64,000 bases of DNA from positions 156,751-220,750 of the forward strand of contig CACECO010000001.1 in assembly GCA_902558075.1 (NCBI GenBank), read 5' to 3'. This stretch comes from an uncultured Litorivicinus sp. (lineage in GTDB: Bacteria > Pseudomonadota > Gammaproteobacteria > Pseudomonadales > Litorivicinaceae). The notes beneath the pieces were generated by a model. It was not told the DNA's origin. It saw only the letters and a list, made by a program, of their open reading frames with translations, and ran no database searches. Positions 1-12,462 of the stretch are shown here, one piece after another (position 1 is the first letter of the stretch; the number at the start of each line of letters is the position of its first letter). The position numbers were made by a program, and so were the translations under genes.

Positions 1-124
1 TATTCACTTCCTCAACGAACTGAGAGTAGTTAATCTGCTGTGACTGTGTTTCTACGCTGAAGTTGTTAAATACTGTAAGTAAAACAGCAGCGATTACCAA
101 CCAAAGCACCAAATTTCTCGCCAT
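1..124 (-). CDS. ftsH: FtsH membrane zinc metalloprotease, N-terminal fragment
   Basis: Only the first 41 codons lie in the window; the gene runs off the left edge. It starts MARNLVLWLVIAAVLL, the usual FtsH opening: a short cytoplasmic end and then the first membrane helix, followed by the start of the periplasmic part (NYSQFVEEV). FtsH is a hexameric AAA+ zinc protease of the inner membrane that degrades misfolded membrane proteins and several regulators. A GGAGAAG ribosome-binding site sits just before the ATG. It lies directly downstream of rlmE on the same strand, the common rlmE-ftsH pair. The AAA and protease domains are outside the window and not checked. Confidence 0.88.
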   Translation of the reverse strand, partial: MARNLVLWLVIAAVLLTVFNNFSVETQSQQINYSQFVEEVN

Positions 125-195
125 AATCTTCTCCATGCTTTCAGAGGAGTCGAGCCCCTCAATATAATTAGTTTATTTGGGCAGGCCAACCGAAT

Positions 196-825
196 TCAAA
201 GGGTTGAACCGCGAAACCCCATTGCTAACAGATAAGTTTCTCGGCTACGCGAACGCGACGCGTCAGGTTTCCGCGTTTTTAGGACAGAGAAATCCGTTCG
301 AAGCGCCTGAGAAAATTCATCGAACCCCTCGCCCTGAAACACTTTTACGAAAAAAGCACCGCCGGGATTCAACGTCTGTCGCGCAAAGTCGAGGGCTAGT
401 TCGCATAGATACATAGCCCTCGGTTGATCCACAGATTTATTTCCTGACAAATTTGGCGCCATATCAGACAAAACAACATCAACCCGAACCCCGTTTAATG
501 ACTGCATCAAGCGATCAAGAGCCGCTTCTTCGGTAAAGTCCCCCAAAATAAATTCCACGTCCGCGACTGAGTCCATCGTGAGAATATCAAGCGCAAATAC
601 CCGGCCAGAGGGGCCGGTCCAATTCGCAACTAACTCAGTCCAACCGCCAGGGGCGGCCCCTAGATCGACGACGACGTCCCCTGATTTAATCAATTGGTCC
701 TTCGCTTGTACTGCTTCCAGTTTAAAGCTGGCCCGCGACCGACGACCTTCCGCTTGTGCTTTCTGAACGTACGGATCATCAAAATGTTCTTTTAGCCAGC
801 GACCGCTGGACTTGGATCGTGCCAT
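196..825 (-). CDS. rlmE: 23S rRNA 2'-O-ribose U2552 methyltransferase RlmE (FtsJ/RrmJ)
   Basis: This 209-residue protein has the length and plan of E. coli RlmE, which methylates U2552 in the 23S rRNA A-loop late in 50S assembly. The SAM-binding motif DLGAAPGGW is at residues 54-62. The catalytic tetrad K-D-K-E can be placed at K35 (in RASFKLEAV), D121 (in LSDMAPNLSGN), K161 (in FVKVFQGEG) and E196 (in SRETYLLA). It is transcribed toward ftsH, with a gap of about 70 bases that holds the ftsH leader, and is divergent from yhbY; only about 40 bases separate the two starts, so the promoters are packed between them. Confidence 0.95.
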   Translation of the reverse strand: MARSKSSGRWLKEHFDDPYVQKAQAEGRRSRASFKLEAVQAKDQLIKSGDVVVDLGAAPGGWTELVANWTGPSGRVFALDILTMDSVADVEFILGDFTEEAALDRLMQSLNGVRVDVVLSDMAPNLSGNKSVDQPRAMYLCELALDFARQTLNPGGAFFVKVFQGEGFDEFSQALRTDFSVLKTRKPDASRSRSRETYLLAMGFRGSTL

Positions 826-864
826 GTTTTGTTCTACACTCGCGGCCCCTCGATGGAGACAACT

Positions 865-1167
865 ATGTTAACACCGGAACGCAAAAAACAGATGCGGGCG
901 ATTGGGCATCACTTGAAGCCGATTGTACTGTTGGGCGATCAAGGAATGTCTAATGGTTTACTCGACGAACTCAATCGTGCACTGAACGATCATGAGTTAA
1001 TCAAAATTAAAGTTCGCGCAGAGCGTGACGCGCGGAAAGTTTTAATTGCCTCACTTTGCGAGGAAACCGGCGCTCAATGCGTGCAATCAACCGGTGCAAT
1101 GGCGCTACTTTTTAGGGCCGCGGACCGACCCAACCCTCGTTTATCAAATCTGATCCGGCCAATCTAA
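865..1167 (+). CDS. yhbY: YhbY/CRS1 family RNA-binding protein (ribosome assembly)
   Basis: This is a 100-residue single-domain protein of the YhbY/CRM fold, which binds pre-50S particles and helps ribosome assembly. It starts MLTPERKKQMRAIGHHLKP and carries the family core around VLLGDQGMSNG and HELIKIKVRAE. The frame is open further upstream from a TTG at 829 and an ATG at 853, but the ATG at 865 gives the usual length and N-terminus. It is divergent from rlmE and convergent with greA, whose stop is immediately next to its own. This is the normal gammaproteobacterial neighbourhood for yhbY. Confidence 0.92.
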   Translation: MLTPERKKQMRAIGHHLKPIVLLGDQGMSNGLLDELNRALNDHELIKIKVRAERDARKVLIASLCEETGAQCVQSTGAMALLFRAADRPNPRLSNLIRPI

Positions 1168-1644
1168 TTATCGATGTTCAACAGAGTCGATCTCGTATTC
1201 GACGACACCGCCAGGGGTTGTTACCGACACTTCGTCCCCCTCTTCTTTCCCAATCAACCCTCGGGCGATTGGTGATGTCACAGAAATCTTTCCATTTTTC
1301 ACATCCGCCTCATCTTCACCCACAATTTGGTAGGTCACTAATTGGTCAGTTTCTAAATTAATGAGCGTCACGGTCACGCCAAAAATCACTTTGCCGGTAT
1401 TTTCAATTTGCGTCACATCAATCACTTGAGCATGGGATAGCTTCGCCTCGATATCTTTAATCCGGCCTTCACAGAATCCCTGCTGCTCTCGCGCAGCGTG
1501 GTACTCAGCATTTTCTTTCAGATCACCGTGCTCACGCGCTTCAGCAATTGCAGTGACAATGCGCGGGCGTTCAACTTGCTTTAAACGCTGCAGTTCATCC
1601 CGAAGCGACGATTCGCCGAATTTGGTCATCGGTATCTTACTCAT
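1168..1644 (-). CDS. greA: Transcription elongation factor GreA
   Basis: At 158 residues this matches GreA length. GreA enters the RNA polymerase secondary channel and stimulates cleavage of backtracked RNA. The N-terminal half is a coiled coil whose tip, [11 protein letters not shown], carries the acidic residues D41 and E44 that act at the polymerase active site. The C-terminal half is the FKBP-like globular domain ([16 protein letters not shown]). The M1 start keeps the same spacing to the second Met as in E. coli GreA. It is the last gene of carA-carB-greA, 11 bases after carB, and so probably shares that transcript. Confidence 0.96.
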   Translation of the reverse strand: MSKIPMTKFGESSLRDELQRLKQVERPRIVTAIAEAREHGDLKENAEYHAAREQQGFCEGRIKDIEAKLSHAQVIDVTQIENTGKVIFGVTVTLINLETDQLVTYQIVGEDEADVKNGKISVTSPIARGLIGKEEGDEVSVTTPGGVVEYEIDSVEHR

Positions 1645-1655
1645 TTGATTCCTTA

Positions 1656-4600
1656 TTATTGTGTTTCGACGCGACGATGAAGCTCCTGAAGTCGTCGGAC
1701 TTCACGTTCGTTACCAAACTTCAGCGCACGCACAATCGATTCGCCACCTGCCAAGGTCGTTGTATAACAAACTTTGTGATTCAACGCTGATCGACGAATC
1801 GTTGCAGAGTCCATGATCGCCTGTCGACCCTCAGTTGTATTTACGATAAACGCGATTGAATCATTTTTTATCATATCAACAATATTTGGCCGACCTTCCA
1901 TCACTTTATTCACACGCTGGCAAACAATGCCAGAATTAATTAAGTGATCGCAGGTTCCACCAGTTGCGACTAGCTCAAATCCCAATTCAATTAACGATCG
2001 TGCAAGAACTGCAGCGCGAGCCTTATCTGCATCGCGAACAGACACAAAAGCACGCCCCATACTCGGCAACCGATCGCCGGCAGCCGTATGCGCCTTGGCA
2101 AAGGCCTCATCAAAACTGTCACCGGTTCCCATGACTTCGCCGGTTGACTTCATTTCAGGACCCAGGATCGGGTCGACACCTGGGAATTTTGCGAAGGGGA
2201 AAACGCTCTCTTTCACACTAAAATATGGCGGAATCAGTTCCTTGGTCATGTTCTGCGCTTCAAGGGACGTACCCACCATGCAACGTGCAGCGACTTTCGC
2301 TAGAGACACCCCGACACATTTCGAGACAAAAGGGACTGTTCGTGAGGCACGTGGATTCACTTCGATAACATACACATCCTCGCCCTGTACAGCCATCTGT
2401 ACATTCATTAAGCCGACAACATTCAACTCACGCGCCATTCGGATCACTTGATCACGAATTTCATCCTGAATGTGTTTTGGCAAACTATAGGGTGGCAGTG
2501 AACATGCAGAGTCACCCGAGTGAACGCCAGCCTGTTCGATGTGTTCCATTATGGCACCAATCACCACGTGATCACCGTCACTCACTGCATCCACGTCAAC
2601 TTCGATTGCTGGATCGAGAAAGTGATCGAGAAGCACTGGAGAGTCATCACTCGCAACCACAGCATCCTGAAGATAACGTTTCAGCTCAGAGAGATTTGAA
2701 ACCACTTCCATCGCTCGCCCTCCAAGAACATAGGAGGGACGCACAACTAAAGGGAAACCAATGCTTTCTGCCAAAGCCAGTCCTGCTTCAAGACTCCGCG
2801 CGGTCGCGTTCGCCGGTTGCCTCAGACCCAAACGCGTTACCATTTGTTGGAATCGCTCCCGATCTTCAGCACGGTCAATGGCTTCGGGCGAAGTACCGAC
2901 AATAGGAACACCGGACGCCTCAAGTTCACGTGCAAGCTTCAGCGGTGTCTGACCACCAAACTGAACAATCACGCCCTTTGGCCGTTCGATATCGATAATC
3001 GCCAACACATCCTCAAGAGTCACCGGCTCGAAGAACAGACGATCTGAAATGTCGTAGTCAGTAGAGACAGTCTCGGGGTTACAGTTCACCATAATGGTTT
3101 CATAACCATCTTCACGCATCGCAAATGCAGCATGAACACAGCAATAATCGAATTCAATACCTTGACCGATTCGATTCGGACCACCACCCAAGACCATAAT
3201 CTTGTCACGGCATGATGGGTTCGCCTCACACTCTTTCTCATAGGTTGAATAGAGATATGCCGTTGGTGTCGCAAACTCACCAGCACAGGTGTCTACGCGT
3301 TTATACACAGGTCTTACATCAAGTTTAAAGCGACGTTCGCGTAATTCTTTCTCTGACACATCGAGGAGCGCTGCTAAACGTTTGTCAGAGAATCCCTTGC
3401 GCTTTAAACGCCACAGTGAATCACGATCGAGATCCGATAGAGCCATCTCCGTCATACGCGCCTCGTCCCAAACCAAATCTTCGATTTGCGCAAGGAACCA
3501 AGAATCAATTTTCGAGACCTGAAAGACCTCATCAATGCTCATTCCACTACGGAATGCATCAGCCACGCACCATAAACGACGTGGACTAGGATTCGCGAGC
3601 TCATGACGCATTGCCTGCACAGACTCTTCAGAATCCCACTCAAACGTTGGATCCAAACCGCTGACACCAATTTCGAGACCACGTAATGCCTTCTGCATCG
3701 ACTCCTGAAAGCTTCGGCCAATCGCCATCACTTCACCGACAGATTTCATCTGTGTCGTCAAACGGCTATCAGCTTGCGGGAATTTTTCGAATGTAAAGCG
3801 AGGGACCTTTGTCACAACATAATCGATTGATGGTTCAAATGACGCGGGTGTTGCACCACCAGTGATTTCATTGGCAAGTTCATCAAGCGTGTAACCAACC
3901 GCCAATTTGGCGGCGACCTTCGCAATCGGGAAGCCTGTCGCTTTCGATGCGAGTGCGGATGAACGTGACACACGCGGGTTCATCTCGATCACCATTAAGC
4001 GACCATTGTCCGGATTCACGCCAAACTGAACATTAGAACCGCCAGTTTCGACACCAATTTTACGCAACACAGCCACCGAGGCATTGCGCATGATTTGATA
4101 TTCTTTGTCGGTCAATGTCTGTGCCGGAGCAACGGTGATGGAGTCGCCTGTGTGCACACCCATTGGATCGAAGTTTTCGATAGAGCAGACGATGATGCAG
4201 TTGTCCTTATGGTCACGCACCACTTCCATCTCGTATTCTTTCCAGCCGAGTAGAGACTCGTCTATCAATAATTCATTTGTCGGTGATAAGTCGAGGCCAC
4301 GCTCGCAAATCTCTTCAAATTCTTCGCGATTATAAGCAACACCGCCGCCTGATCCACCCATGGTGAACGACGGACGAATGATGCATGGAAAACCAAGATC
4401 ATCGGCGGCAATAAGCGCTTCGTCGATCGTATGCGCAATATGGCTGCGTGGCGTTTCAAGCCCGATTGCTTTCATCGCTTTGTCGAAACGGTCCCTGTCT
4501 TCAGCCTTGTCTATGGCATCCGCATTCGCGCCTATTAACTGAACTCCGTACTTTTCGAGAATCCCTTCTCGATCCAAATCGAGCGCGCAATTCAGTGCAG

Positions 4601-4880
4601 TTTGACCACCCATGGTTGGTAGCAATGCACTCGGACGCTCTTTCTCAATCACCTTTGCAACGGACTGCCAGCGGATTGGCTCAATGTACGTTGCATCTGC
4701 CATCGCTGGATCAGTCATGATGGTAGCGGGGTTTGAGTTCACCAAAATAACTCGATAATCTTCTTCGCGAAGCGCTTTACATGCCTGTGCGCCCGAGTAG
4801 TCGAACTCACACGCCTGCCCAATAACGATCGGACCCGCACCGATAATCAGAATCGATTCAAGATCAGTACGTTTTGGCAT
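1656..4880 (-). CDS. carB: Carbamoyl-phosphate synthase large subunit
   Basis: The 1074-residue protein has the two-fold repeated CarB structure: two ATP-grasp halves, an allosteric MGS-like domain near the C-terminus (about residue 935 onward) and nearly the E. coli length. The N-terminus [21 protein letters not shown] is typical, and the second half restarts at [14 protein letters not shown]. It makes carbamoyl phosphate from bicarbonate, ammonia passed from CarA, and two ATP, feeding arginine and pyrimidine synthesis. Its ATG overlaps the carA stop (ATGA), so translation is coupled. No breaks or missing regions are seen. Confidence 0.97.
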   Translation of the reverse strand: MPKRTDLESILIIGAGPIVIGQACEFDYSGAQACKALREEDYRVILVNSNPATIMTDPAMADATYIEPIRWQSVAKVIEKERPSALLPTMGGQTALNCALDLDREGILEKYGVQLIGANADAIDKAEDRDRFDKAMKAIGLETPRSHIAHTIDEALIAADDLGFPCIIRPSFTMGGSGGGVAYNREEFEEICERGLDLSPTNELLIDESLLGWKEYEMEVVRDHKDNCIIVCSIENFDPMGVHTGDSITVAPAQTLTDKEYQIMRNASVAVLRKIGVETGGSNVQFGVNPDNGRLMVIEMNPRVSRSSALASKATGFPIAKVAAKLAVGYTLDELANEITGGATPASFEPSIDYVVTKVPRFTFEKFPQADSRLTTQMKSVGEVMAIGRSFQESMQKALRGLEIGVSGLDPTFEWDSEESVQAMRHELANPSPRRLWCVADAFRSGMSIDEVFQVSKIDSWFLAQIEDLVWDEARMTEMALSDLDRDSLWRLKRKGFSDKRLAALLDVSEKELRERRFKLDVRPVYKRVDTCAGEFATPTAYLYSTYEKECEANPSCRDKIMVLGGGPNRIGQGIEFDYCCVHAAFAMREDGYETIMVNCNPETVSTDYDISDRLFFEPVTLEDVLAIIDIERPKGVIVQFGGQTPLKLARELEASGVPIVGTSPEAIDRAEDRERFQQMVTRLGLRQPANATARSLEAGLALAESIGFPLVVRPSYVLGGRAMEVVSNLSELKRYLQDAVVASDDSPVLLDHFLDPAIEVDVDAVSDGDHVVIGAIMEHIEQAGVHSGDSACSLPPYSLPKHIQDEIRDQVIRMARELNVVGLMNVQMAVQGEDVYVIEVNPRASRTVPFVSKCVGVSLAKVAARCMVGTSLEAQNMTKELIPPYFSVKESVFPFAKFPGVDPILGPEMKSTGEVMGTGDSFDEAFAKAHTAAGDRLPSMGRAFVSVRDADKARAAVLARSLIELGFELVATGGTCDHLINSGIVCQRVNKVMEGRPNIVDMIKNDSIAFIVNTTEGRQAIMDSATIRRSALNHKVCYTTTLAGGESIVRALKFGNEREVRRLQELHRRVETQ

Positions 4881-6016
4881 CAGCGGACCTCCATGTTCGC
4901 GATAAATTGATCAAACAATGGGGCCACATCATGCGGCCCTGGGCTAGCTTCAGGGTGACCCTGAAAACTGAATGCTGAAGTATCAGTTCGTGTTATCCCC
5001 TGCACAGACTGATCAAATAACGACTTATGCGTCATCCTGAGGTTCGCTGGCAAGGTGTGTTCATCAATCGCAAAACCGTGATTTTGACTGGTGATCATGA
5101 CAACCCCCGACTCGATGTCCTGAACAGGATGGTTCGCACCGTGGTGACCGAACTTCATTTTCATCGTTTTCGCGCCAGATGCGAGACCGAGGAGTTGGTG
5201 ACCTAGACAGATCCCAAACACCGGAATTTTCGTTTCCAAAATGTCCTGAATCGCCTCGATCGCGTATGTGCAAGGCTCGGGATCTCCAGGTCCATTCGAC
5301 AAGAACACCCCATCAGGATTCATCGCTAACACATCTTCCGCTGGAGTTTTCGCAGGCAAAACGGTTAAGCGGCATCCGCGATCAGCGAGCATTCTCAAAA
5401 TATTGCGCTTCACCCCAAAGTCATACGCAACGACATGGAAGCGAGCATTCTCCTTGTTAGGATATCCCTCGCCCAGAACCCACGAACCCTCATCCCACTC
5501 GTACGCTGATGCAGTTGTAACCTCTTTAGCGAGATCCATACCGGCGAGCCCGGGGAACTCAGCCAGTGCGGCCTGTGCTTTCGCAACACCCGTATCTAAA
5601 CATGCCTCAACACCCGCAATAATGACACCGGCTTGAGCCCCTTTATCACGCAAAATACGAGTCAGCTTGCGTGTATCGATGTCTGATATTGCAACAATGC
5701 TCGCTGATTTTAAGTAGGTGTCCAGTGATTCATGTGCACGGAAATTACTCGGCAAGAGCGGTAGGTCACGAATGATCAATCCACCTGCATGAATCATGTT
5801 CGACTCTTCATCCTCCGGAGTCACGCCCGTATTTCCGATGTGTGGATACGTCAACGTAACTAATTGTCTCGCATACGACGGGTCGGTCAGGATTTCCTGA
5901 TAACCCGTCATTGCGGTGTTAAAAACAACTTCGCCAACGGATATCCCGTCCGCGCCGATGGAGCGACCGGCAAACTGTGTGCCGTCCGCAAGTATTAAAA
6001 TTGCAGGTGAATTCAA
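4880..6016 (-). CDS. carA: Carbamoyl-phosphate synthase small (glutaminase) subunit
   Basis: The small subunit hydrolyses glutamine and channels ammonia to CarB. The class I amidotransferase domain shows the nucleophile elbow [11 protein letters not shown] and the His-Glu pair in [11 protein letters not shown]. The frame is open to a GTG at 6052, giving 390 residues, but the TTG at 6014-6016 has an AGAGGA ribosome-binding site 7 bases ahead and gives an N-terminus ([12 protein letters not shown]) that fits the family better, so I place the start there with 378 residues. carA precedes carB with an ATGA overlap and follows dapB after about 100 bases. Confidence 0.93.
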   Translation of the reverse strand: MNSPAILILADGTQFAGRSIGADGISVGEVVFNTAMTGYQEILTDPSYARQLVTLTYPHIGNTGVTPEDEESNMIHAGGLIIRDLPLLPSNFRAHESLDTYLKSASIVAISDIDTRKLTRILRDKGAQAGVIIAGVEACLDTGVAKAQAALAEFPGLAGMDLAKEVTTASAYEWDEGSWVLGEGYPNKENARFHVVAYDFGVKRNILRMLADRGCRLTVLPAKTPAEDVLAMNPDGVFLSNGPGDPEPCTYAIEAIQDILETKIPVFGICLGHQLLGLASGAKTMKMKFGHHGANHPVQDIESGVVMITSQNHGFAIDEHTLPANLRMTHKSLFDQSVQGITRTDTSAFSFQGHPEASPGPHDVAPLFDQFIANMEVR

Positions 6017-6118
6017 CCGAGAGTCCTCTGTCTCGACAGACTCGGCTAGCACCGAGCGATTGACGGCGCATTTTAGGGAGATTAGACCGAGAAGTCTATC
6101 TACGCTGTAAGGTTTTGC

Positions 6119-8055
<1,937 letters not shown>

Positions 8056-8090
8056 TCAGTTCTTCTTCCCTGAGACTTGAGTCATGCAAC

Positions 8091-10016
8091 TCACTTCTTT
8101 TCGTCGTCCTTCACTTCTTCAAACTCAGCGTCAACAACATCATCATCTTGTTTTGAAGGATCTGCATCTGCACTTGTATCAGTCGCATCTGCACCAGCGT
8201 CTGCCGCTGCGTAAAGCTTCTCTGCAATCTTCGCCGAAGCCTCGGTCAAAGCTGTCGTCTTTGCAGTGATTTCATCCTTATTATCACCCATCAACGCCTC
8301 TTCAAGCTCAGAAATAGCCGCCTCAACTGGTACTTTTTCTTCGTCAGTCAGCTTGTCACCGGCATCTGCCATTGACTTCTTAGTCGCGTGGATCATACCG
8401 TCGGCAGTATTCCGCGCACCGATCATTTCTTCGAACTTTTTATCCGCTTCAGCATTCGCTTCCGCATCTTTCACCATCTTCTCGATTTCTTCATCCGACA
8501 GCCCAGAGGACGCTTTGATCACAATCGACTGTTCTTTACCGGTCGCTTTGTCTTTAGCAGACACATTCAAAATACCGTTCGCATCGATGTCGAAGGCAAC
8601 TTCAATCTGTGGAATACCACGGGGTGCCGGTGGAATATCAGCCAGATCGAATCGACCTAACGACTTATTTTGACCCGCCTGTTTACGCTCACCCTGTAAG
8701 ACATGAATGGTCACTGCGGTCTGATTGTCTTCAGCTGTTGAAAACACCTGGGTCTTTTTAGTTGGGATGGTGGTGTTTTTATCGATCAATGCAGTCATGA
8801 CACCACCCATGGTCTCAATACCAAGAGACAGAGGCGTCACATCGAGAAGTAACACATCTTTTACGTCACCGGCTAGGACCGCGCCTTGAATGGACGCACC
8901 CATCGCAACAGCTTCATCTGGGTTGACATCACGACGCGGCTCTTTGTTAAAGAACGCCTTCACCTTGTCTTGAACCAGTGGCATCCTTGTTTGACCACCA
9001 ACAAGAATTACATCGTTTATGTCAGAGGTTGAATGACCTGCATCCTCAAGCGCCTGCTTCACCGGCGCCAGTGTGCGCTCAACCAGATCCTCGACTAATG
9101 ACTCGAGCTTCGCCCGCGTCAACTTAAGATTCAAGTGCTTAGGGCCACTTGCGTCAGCTGTGATATAGGGCAAATTTACATCTGTTTGCTGGCTAGAAGA
9201 TAACTCGATCTTCGCCTTCTCAGCGGCTTCTTTCAAACGTTGCATCGCCAATGGATCGCCTTTGAGATCCATTCCCTGATCTTTCTGGAATGACTCTGCC
9301 AGGTAATCAATCACTCGCAAGTCAAAATCCTCGCCGCCAAGAAATGTGTCGCCGTTGGTGGACAACACCTCAAACTGGTGCTCGCCGTCAACTTCAGCAA
9401 TTTCAATGATCGAGATGTCAAAGGTACCACCACCCAAATCATAGACAGCAATTACCGAATCACCGCGGGCCTGGTCCATTCCATAAGCAAGAGCGGCAGC
9501 GGTCGGCTCATTGATGATCCGTTTGACATCGAGACCTGCAATCTTACCCGCGTCCTTCGTGGCTTGACGCTGACTGTCATTGAAATATGCTGGAACCGTA
9601 ATCACCGCTTCCGTCACGTCTTCCCCGAGATAATCTTCGGCGGTCCTTTTCATCTTTTTCAAGACTTCGGCCGAGATTTGAGGAGGAGCAAGCCTCTCTC
9701 CCTTGACATCAATCCATGCATCGCCGTTATCGGCACCTACAATTTTATAGGGAACCATTTTGATGTCTTTCTGCACCACATCATCACTGAACTTGCGACC
9801 GATCAAGCGCTTAACAGCAAATAGTGTGTTATCTGGGTTCGTTACAGACTGTCGCTTGGCGGGCTGTCCGACCAGCGTTTCGTCATCCGTATAAGCAATA
9901 ATCGACGGTGTCGTACGATCACCCTCAGCATTCTCGATGACACGTGGCTTCCCACCTTCCAGCACAGCCACGCAAGAATTTGTTGTACCAAGATCGATTC
10001 CTATGATCTTACCCAT
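8091..10016 (-). CDS. dnaK: Chaperone DnaK (Hsp70)
   Basis: The 641-residue Hsp70 opens with the ATPase motif [14 protein letters not shown], continues through [11 protein letters not shown] and the linker region [16 protein letters not shown], and ends with a helical lid and an acidic tail close to the classic EEVKD-type end. It binds exposed hydrophobic stretches of client proteins in an ATP cycle controlled by DnaJ and GrpE. It lies between grpE and dnaJ. The roughly 80-base gap after grpE contains a sigma-32-like promoter, so dnaK-dnaJ can be transcribed apart from grpE. Confidence 0.98.
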   Translation of the reverse strand: MGKIIGIDLGTTNSCVAVLEGGKPRVIENAEGDRTTPSIIAYTDDETLVGQPAKRQSVTNPDNTLFAVKRLIGRKFSDDVVQKDIKMVPYKIVGADNGDAWIDVKGERLAPPQISAEVLKKMKRTAEDYLGEDVTEAVITVPAYFNDSQRQATKDAGKIAGLDVKRIINEPTAAALAYGMDQARGDSVIAVYDLGGGTFDISIIEIAEVDGEHQFEVLSTNGDTFLGGEDFDLRVIDYLAESFQKDQGMDLKGDPLAMQRLKEAAEKAKIELSSSQQTDVNLPYITADASGPKHLNLKLTRAKLESLVEDLVERTLAPVKQALEDAGHSTSDINDVILVGGQTRMPLVQDKVKAFFNKEPRRDVNPDEAVAMGASIQGAVLAGDVKDVLLLDVTPLSLGIETMGGVMTALIDKNTTIPTKKTQVFSTAEDNQTAVTIHVLQGERKQAGQNKSLGRFDLADIPPAPRGIPQIEVAFDIDANGILNVSAKDKATGKEQSIVIKASSGLSDEEIEKMVKDAEANAEADKKFEEMIGARNTADGMIHATKKSMADAGDKLTDEEKVPVEAAISELEEALMGDNKDEITAKTTALTEASAKIAEKLYAAADAGADATDTSADADPSKQDDDVVDAEFEEVKDDEKK

Positions 10017-10066
10017 GGTGTTTCCTCTCTATTCATCCATGTCCGGATGCCCGGCTTTCCTAACAT

Positions 10067-10094
10067 TTATTGCGGTTTTTTATCCGCATTCAAG
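10067..10094 (-). promoter_or_regulatory. Candidate sigma-32 promoter for dnaK
   Basis: On the minus strand just after the grpE stop there is a perfect CTTGAA -35 box, a 14-base spacer, and CGCAATAA as a partial match to the CCCCATnT -10 box. The position, directly between grpE and dnaK, makes a heat-shock start for dnaK plausible. The -10 match is weak, so this is a candidate only. Confidence 0.45.
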
Positions 10095-10097
10095 TAA

Positions 10098-10712
10098 CTA
10101 GTTCGAAGCACCTTTGGTCACCATGACCATCGCTGCTCGGATCACTCGTCCTTCCAATTTGTAGCCTTTCTGCATCACTGCCATCACTGTGTTTGGATCA
10201 TGATCCGCTGACTCCACCATACTCATCGCCTGGTGCTCTTGCGGGTCAAATGCTTCTCCAACCGGATTGATAGGCTCGACTCCATGCCGCGCCGCTGTAT
10301 CCAAAAGAAGCTTGTGCGTCATTTGAGTCCCCTCAAGCATCGACGCATCAAAACTCTCTGTGGTCTGGGCAAGTTCAAGTGCTCGATCCATCGAATCTAA
10401 TACTGCGAGTAAATCCTTAACAAATTTCTCAACTGCGTATTTGTGTGCATTCTCGACGTCGCGCTCGGCACGACGACGAGCATTTTGCAGATCTGCTTGG
10501 GAGCGGATCAACGCTTCCTTGAGCTCTTCAACTTGGGTTTCCAAGCTAGCCGAATCACCATCATTGAGTTCAGCTGGTTCATCACTGGTATCAATCTCTT
10601 CATTTTCGTTATCTTGAGTCGCGTCGTCATCAAGCTCTCCACTTTGGATTTCAGACGCTTCCTCTGTGTCTTTCACGACGTCCTCATCCGCTGGTGATTT
10701 TTCGTCGGCCAT
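10098..10712 (-). CDS. grpE: Nucleotide exchange factor GrpE
   Basis: The 204-residue GrpE has a long acidic N-terminal tail (about residues 1-55), a long helix/coiled coil (residues about 55-115) and the C-terminal beta domain with the family sequence NPVGEAFDPQEHQAM. It releases ADP from DnaK. It is the first gene of the grpE-dnaK-dnaJ-dapB run and is divergent from recN, a frequent arrangement in gammaproteobacteria. The acidic tail is longer than in many relatives, which is of no clear meaning. Confidence 0.95.
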   Translation of the reverse strand: MADEKSPADEDVVKDTEEASEIQSGELDDDATQDNENEEIDTSDEPAELNDGDSASLETQVEELKEALIRSQADLQNARRRAERDVENAHKYAVEKFVKDLLAVLDSMDRALELAQTTESFDASMLEGTQMTHKLLLDTAARHGVEPINPVGEAFDPQEHQAMSMVESADHDPNTVMAVMQKGYKLEGRVIRAAMVMVTKGASN

Positions 10713-10764
10713 AAACTACTCCTTGTTTCCCCCTTGAGTGAGCTACACTCGCAACTGCAACGCT

Positions 10765-10792
10765 TGTATAAGGTCATATCCGCGAGTTTCAA
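10765..10792 (-). promoter_or_regulatory. Candidate promoter for grpE
   Basis: Minus strand upstream of grpE: TTGAAA, 16 bases, TATACA, a good sigma-70 pair. The same segment can be read as GTTGAA, 14 bases, CCTTATAC, a rough sigma-32 match, so the two modes may overlap. It lies within the short divergent region shared with recN. Confidence 0.45.
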
Positions 10793-10803
10793 CAGACACA
10801 CAA

Positions 10804-12462
10804 ATGCTCTCACAACTGAAAATTAAAAACTTAGCGACACTTGAGTCAGTTGACCTTGAACTGACCAGTGGATGTATCGCAGTGACCGGCGATACAGGAG
10901 CCGGTAAATCGCTGATTCTCGATGCGCTTGAACTCGCTCTGGGGGCTCGTGCTGATCTCGGGCTGGTACGCGCCGGGACGGAGCGCGCGCAGATCATTGC
11001 TGAATTCGATATTGAGCGCCTCCCTCAAGCAAAAGCATGGCTGAGTGAAAATGAACTGGACCAAGACGATGAGCTGGTTTTAAGACGAACACTGTCTTCA
11101 GAAGGCCGCTCGAAGGCCTATGTCAACGGGACTCCGATCTCAACTTCGCAATTGAAGGAACTGTCAGAGCAACTCGTTTTGATGCACACACAACATGGGA
11201 ACCAAAAACTGCTCCAATCGAAGCATCAGCTAGAACTATTGGATGAATATGCTGACCAAGGCCTGGCACGTCAGCACACATCGGCCGCCGTGACGGAATG
11301 GATAGATACCCTATCGAAATTGCATGCACTTCGGGCTGACGCATCAAAAGCAGACGCCGAACGAGAGCTTCTCAGTTTCCAAGTCGAAGAACTCAACGCG
11401 TTTAACCTTCAGGCCGGTGAATTCGAACAACTAGACCAAGAGCAGCGTCAGTTGGCAACCGGCGATGCTTTTATCCGAGTCACCGAACAAACAGTCGCGC
11501 TTCTTTCGGGCGACGAAACCGGTGGAATAATCAGTCATACAGAAAAAATCGCCGGCGACGTTAGTCAAATTGCAGATGGCCATCAGGGATTAGGGAATGC
11601 GGCTAAGCTCCTCGAGCAAGCAGCCATTGCGCTGAGTGAAGCGAAAAGCGAAATCCAACATGCACACGATAAATTCGATCTTGATCCAGAGCGCCTGCAG
11701 TTTGTTGAGGATCGTCTTACACAGATATTTCAGCTCGCAAGAAAACACAAAATTGAACCAGAAGACCTCGTCCAACATCATACAAACCTTGCGTCGCGAC
11801 TCGTGGGAATTGCCGAAGCGAATGATCGAATTCCGATGCTGGAACAAAAAGCTGCAGAGCTTGAGATCATCGCGCAGCAAAAAGCCACTGAATTGACGAC
11901 CTTACGAGCCGCTGCCGCAGAGCAACTGTCTCGAGAAGTTACTACCAACTTTCCCGATCTAGGGATGGAATATGCGCGATTAGATATACGCCTGATCCCC
12001 AACGAAACACTATCGGCTACCGGCGCCGAATCTGTTCAGTTTTTTTTCCAGCCCAATCCAGGTCAACAAGGTGGTCCCCTGTCGAAAATCGCATCTGGTG
12101 GCGAACTGTCTCGCGTTAATTTGGCGATTCAAGTCATCACAGCGACTAGATTAGCGACACCAACCTTGGTCTTCGATGAAGTCGATGTCGGCATCGGCGG
12201 GAAGACTGCCGCAAAAGTCGGCGAACTGTTGACTGAATTGGCTATGAATGCCCAGGTGCTCGTTGTCACTCACCAACCACAGGTTGCAGGGCAAGCAGAT
12301 CAGCATTTGCATGTGCAAAAACAATGGGATGAGGACGTGACAGTTTCACAGGCTCGTCTTTTGGCACACAGTGAACGCATTGATGAAATTGCGCGAATGC
12401 TTGGCGGGCACTCGATCACTGAACGTACGCGACAGGCTGCAACAGATCTGTTGCGAAATTAA
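10804..12462 (+). CDS. recN: DNA repair protein RecN
   Basis: RecN is an SMC-like ATPase that acts on double-strand breaks. The 552-residue length matches E. coli. The Walker A motif is GDTGAGKS near the N-terminus, a long coiled coil spans the middle, and the ABC signature SGGELSRVNLA plus the Walker B region TLVFDEVDVGIGG lie near the C-terminus. The frame is open from a GTG at 10738, but the ATG at 10804 gives MLSQLKIKNLATLE, the normal RecN start. recN is often SOS-controlled; I see no CTGT-N8-ACAG box in the short upstream gap. It is convergent with the next gene, overlapping by 4 bases. Confidence 0.95.
   Translation: MLSQLKIKNLATLESVDLELTSGCIAVTGDTGAGKSLILDALELALGARADLGLVRAGTERAQIIAEFDIERLPQAKAWLSENELDQDDELVLRRTLSSEGRSKAYVNGTPISTSQLKELSEQLVLMHTQHGNQKLLQSKHQLELLDEYADQGLARQHTSAAVTEWIDTLSKLHALRADASKADAERELLSFQVEELNAFNLQAGEFEQLDQEQRQLATGDAFIRVTEQTVALLSGDETGGIISHTEKIAGDVSQIADGHQGLGNAAKLLEQAAIALSEAKSEIQHAHDKFDLDPERLQFVEDRLTQIFQLARKHKIEPEDLVQHHTNLASRLVGIAEANDRIPMLEQKAAELEIIAQQKATELTTLRAAAAEQLSREVTTNFPDLGMEYARLDIRLIPNETLSATGAESVQFFFQPNPGQQGGPLSKIASGGELSRVNLAIQVITATRLATPTLVFDEVDVGIGGKTAAKVGELLTELAMNAQVLVVTHQPQVAGQADQHLHVQKQWDEDVTVSQARLLAHSERIDEIARMLGGHSITERTRQAATDLLRN

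Noticed and set aside
10713..10803. SOS box expected before recN
   Set aside because: No CTGT-N8-ACAG pattern could be found in the short gap, so no claim is made.
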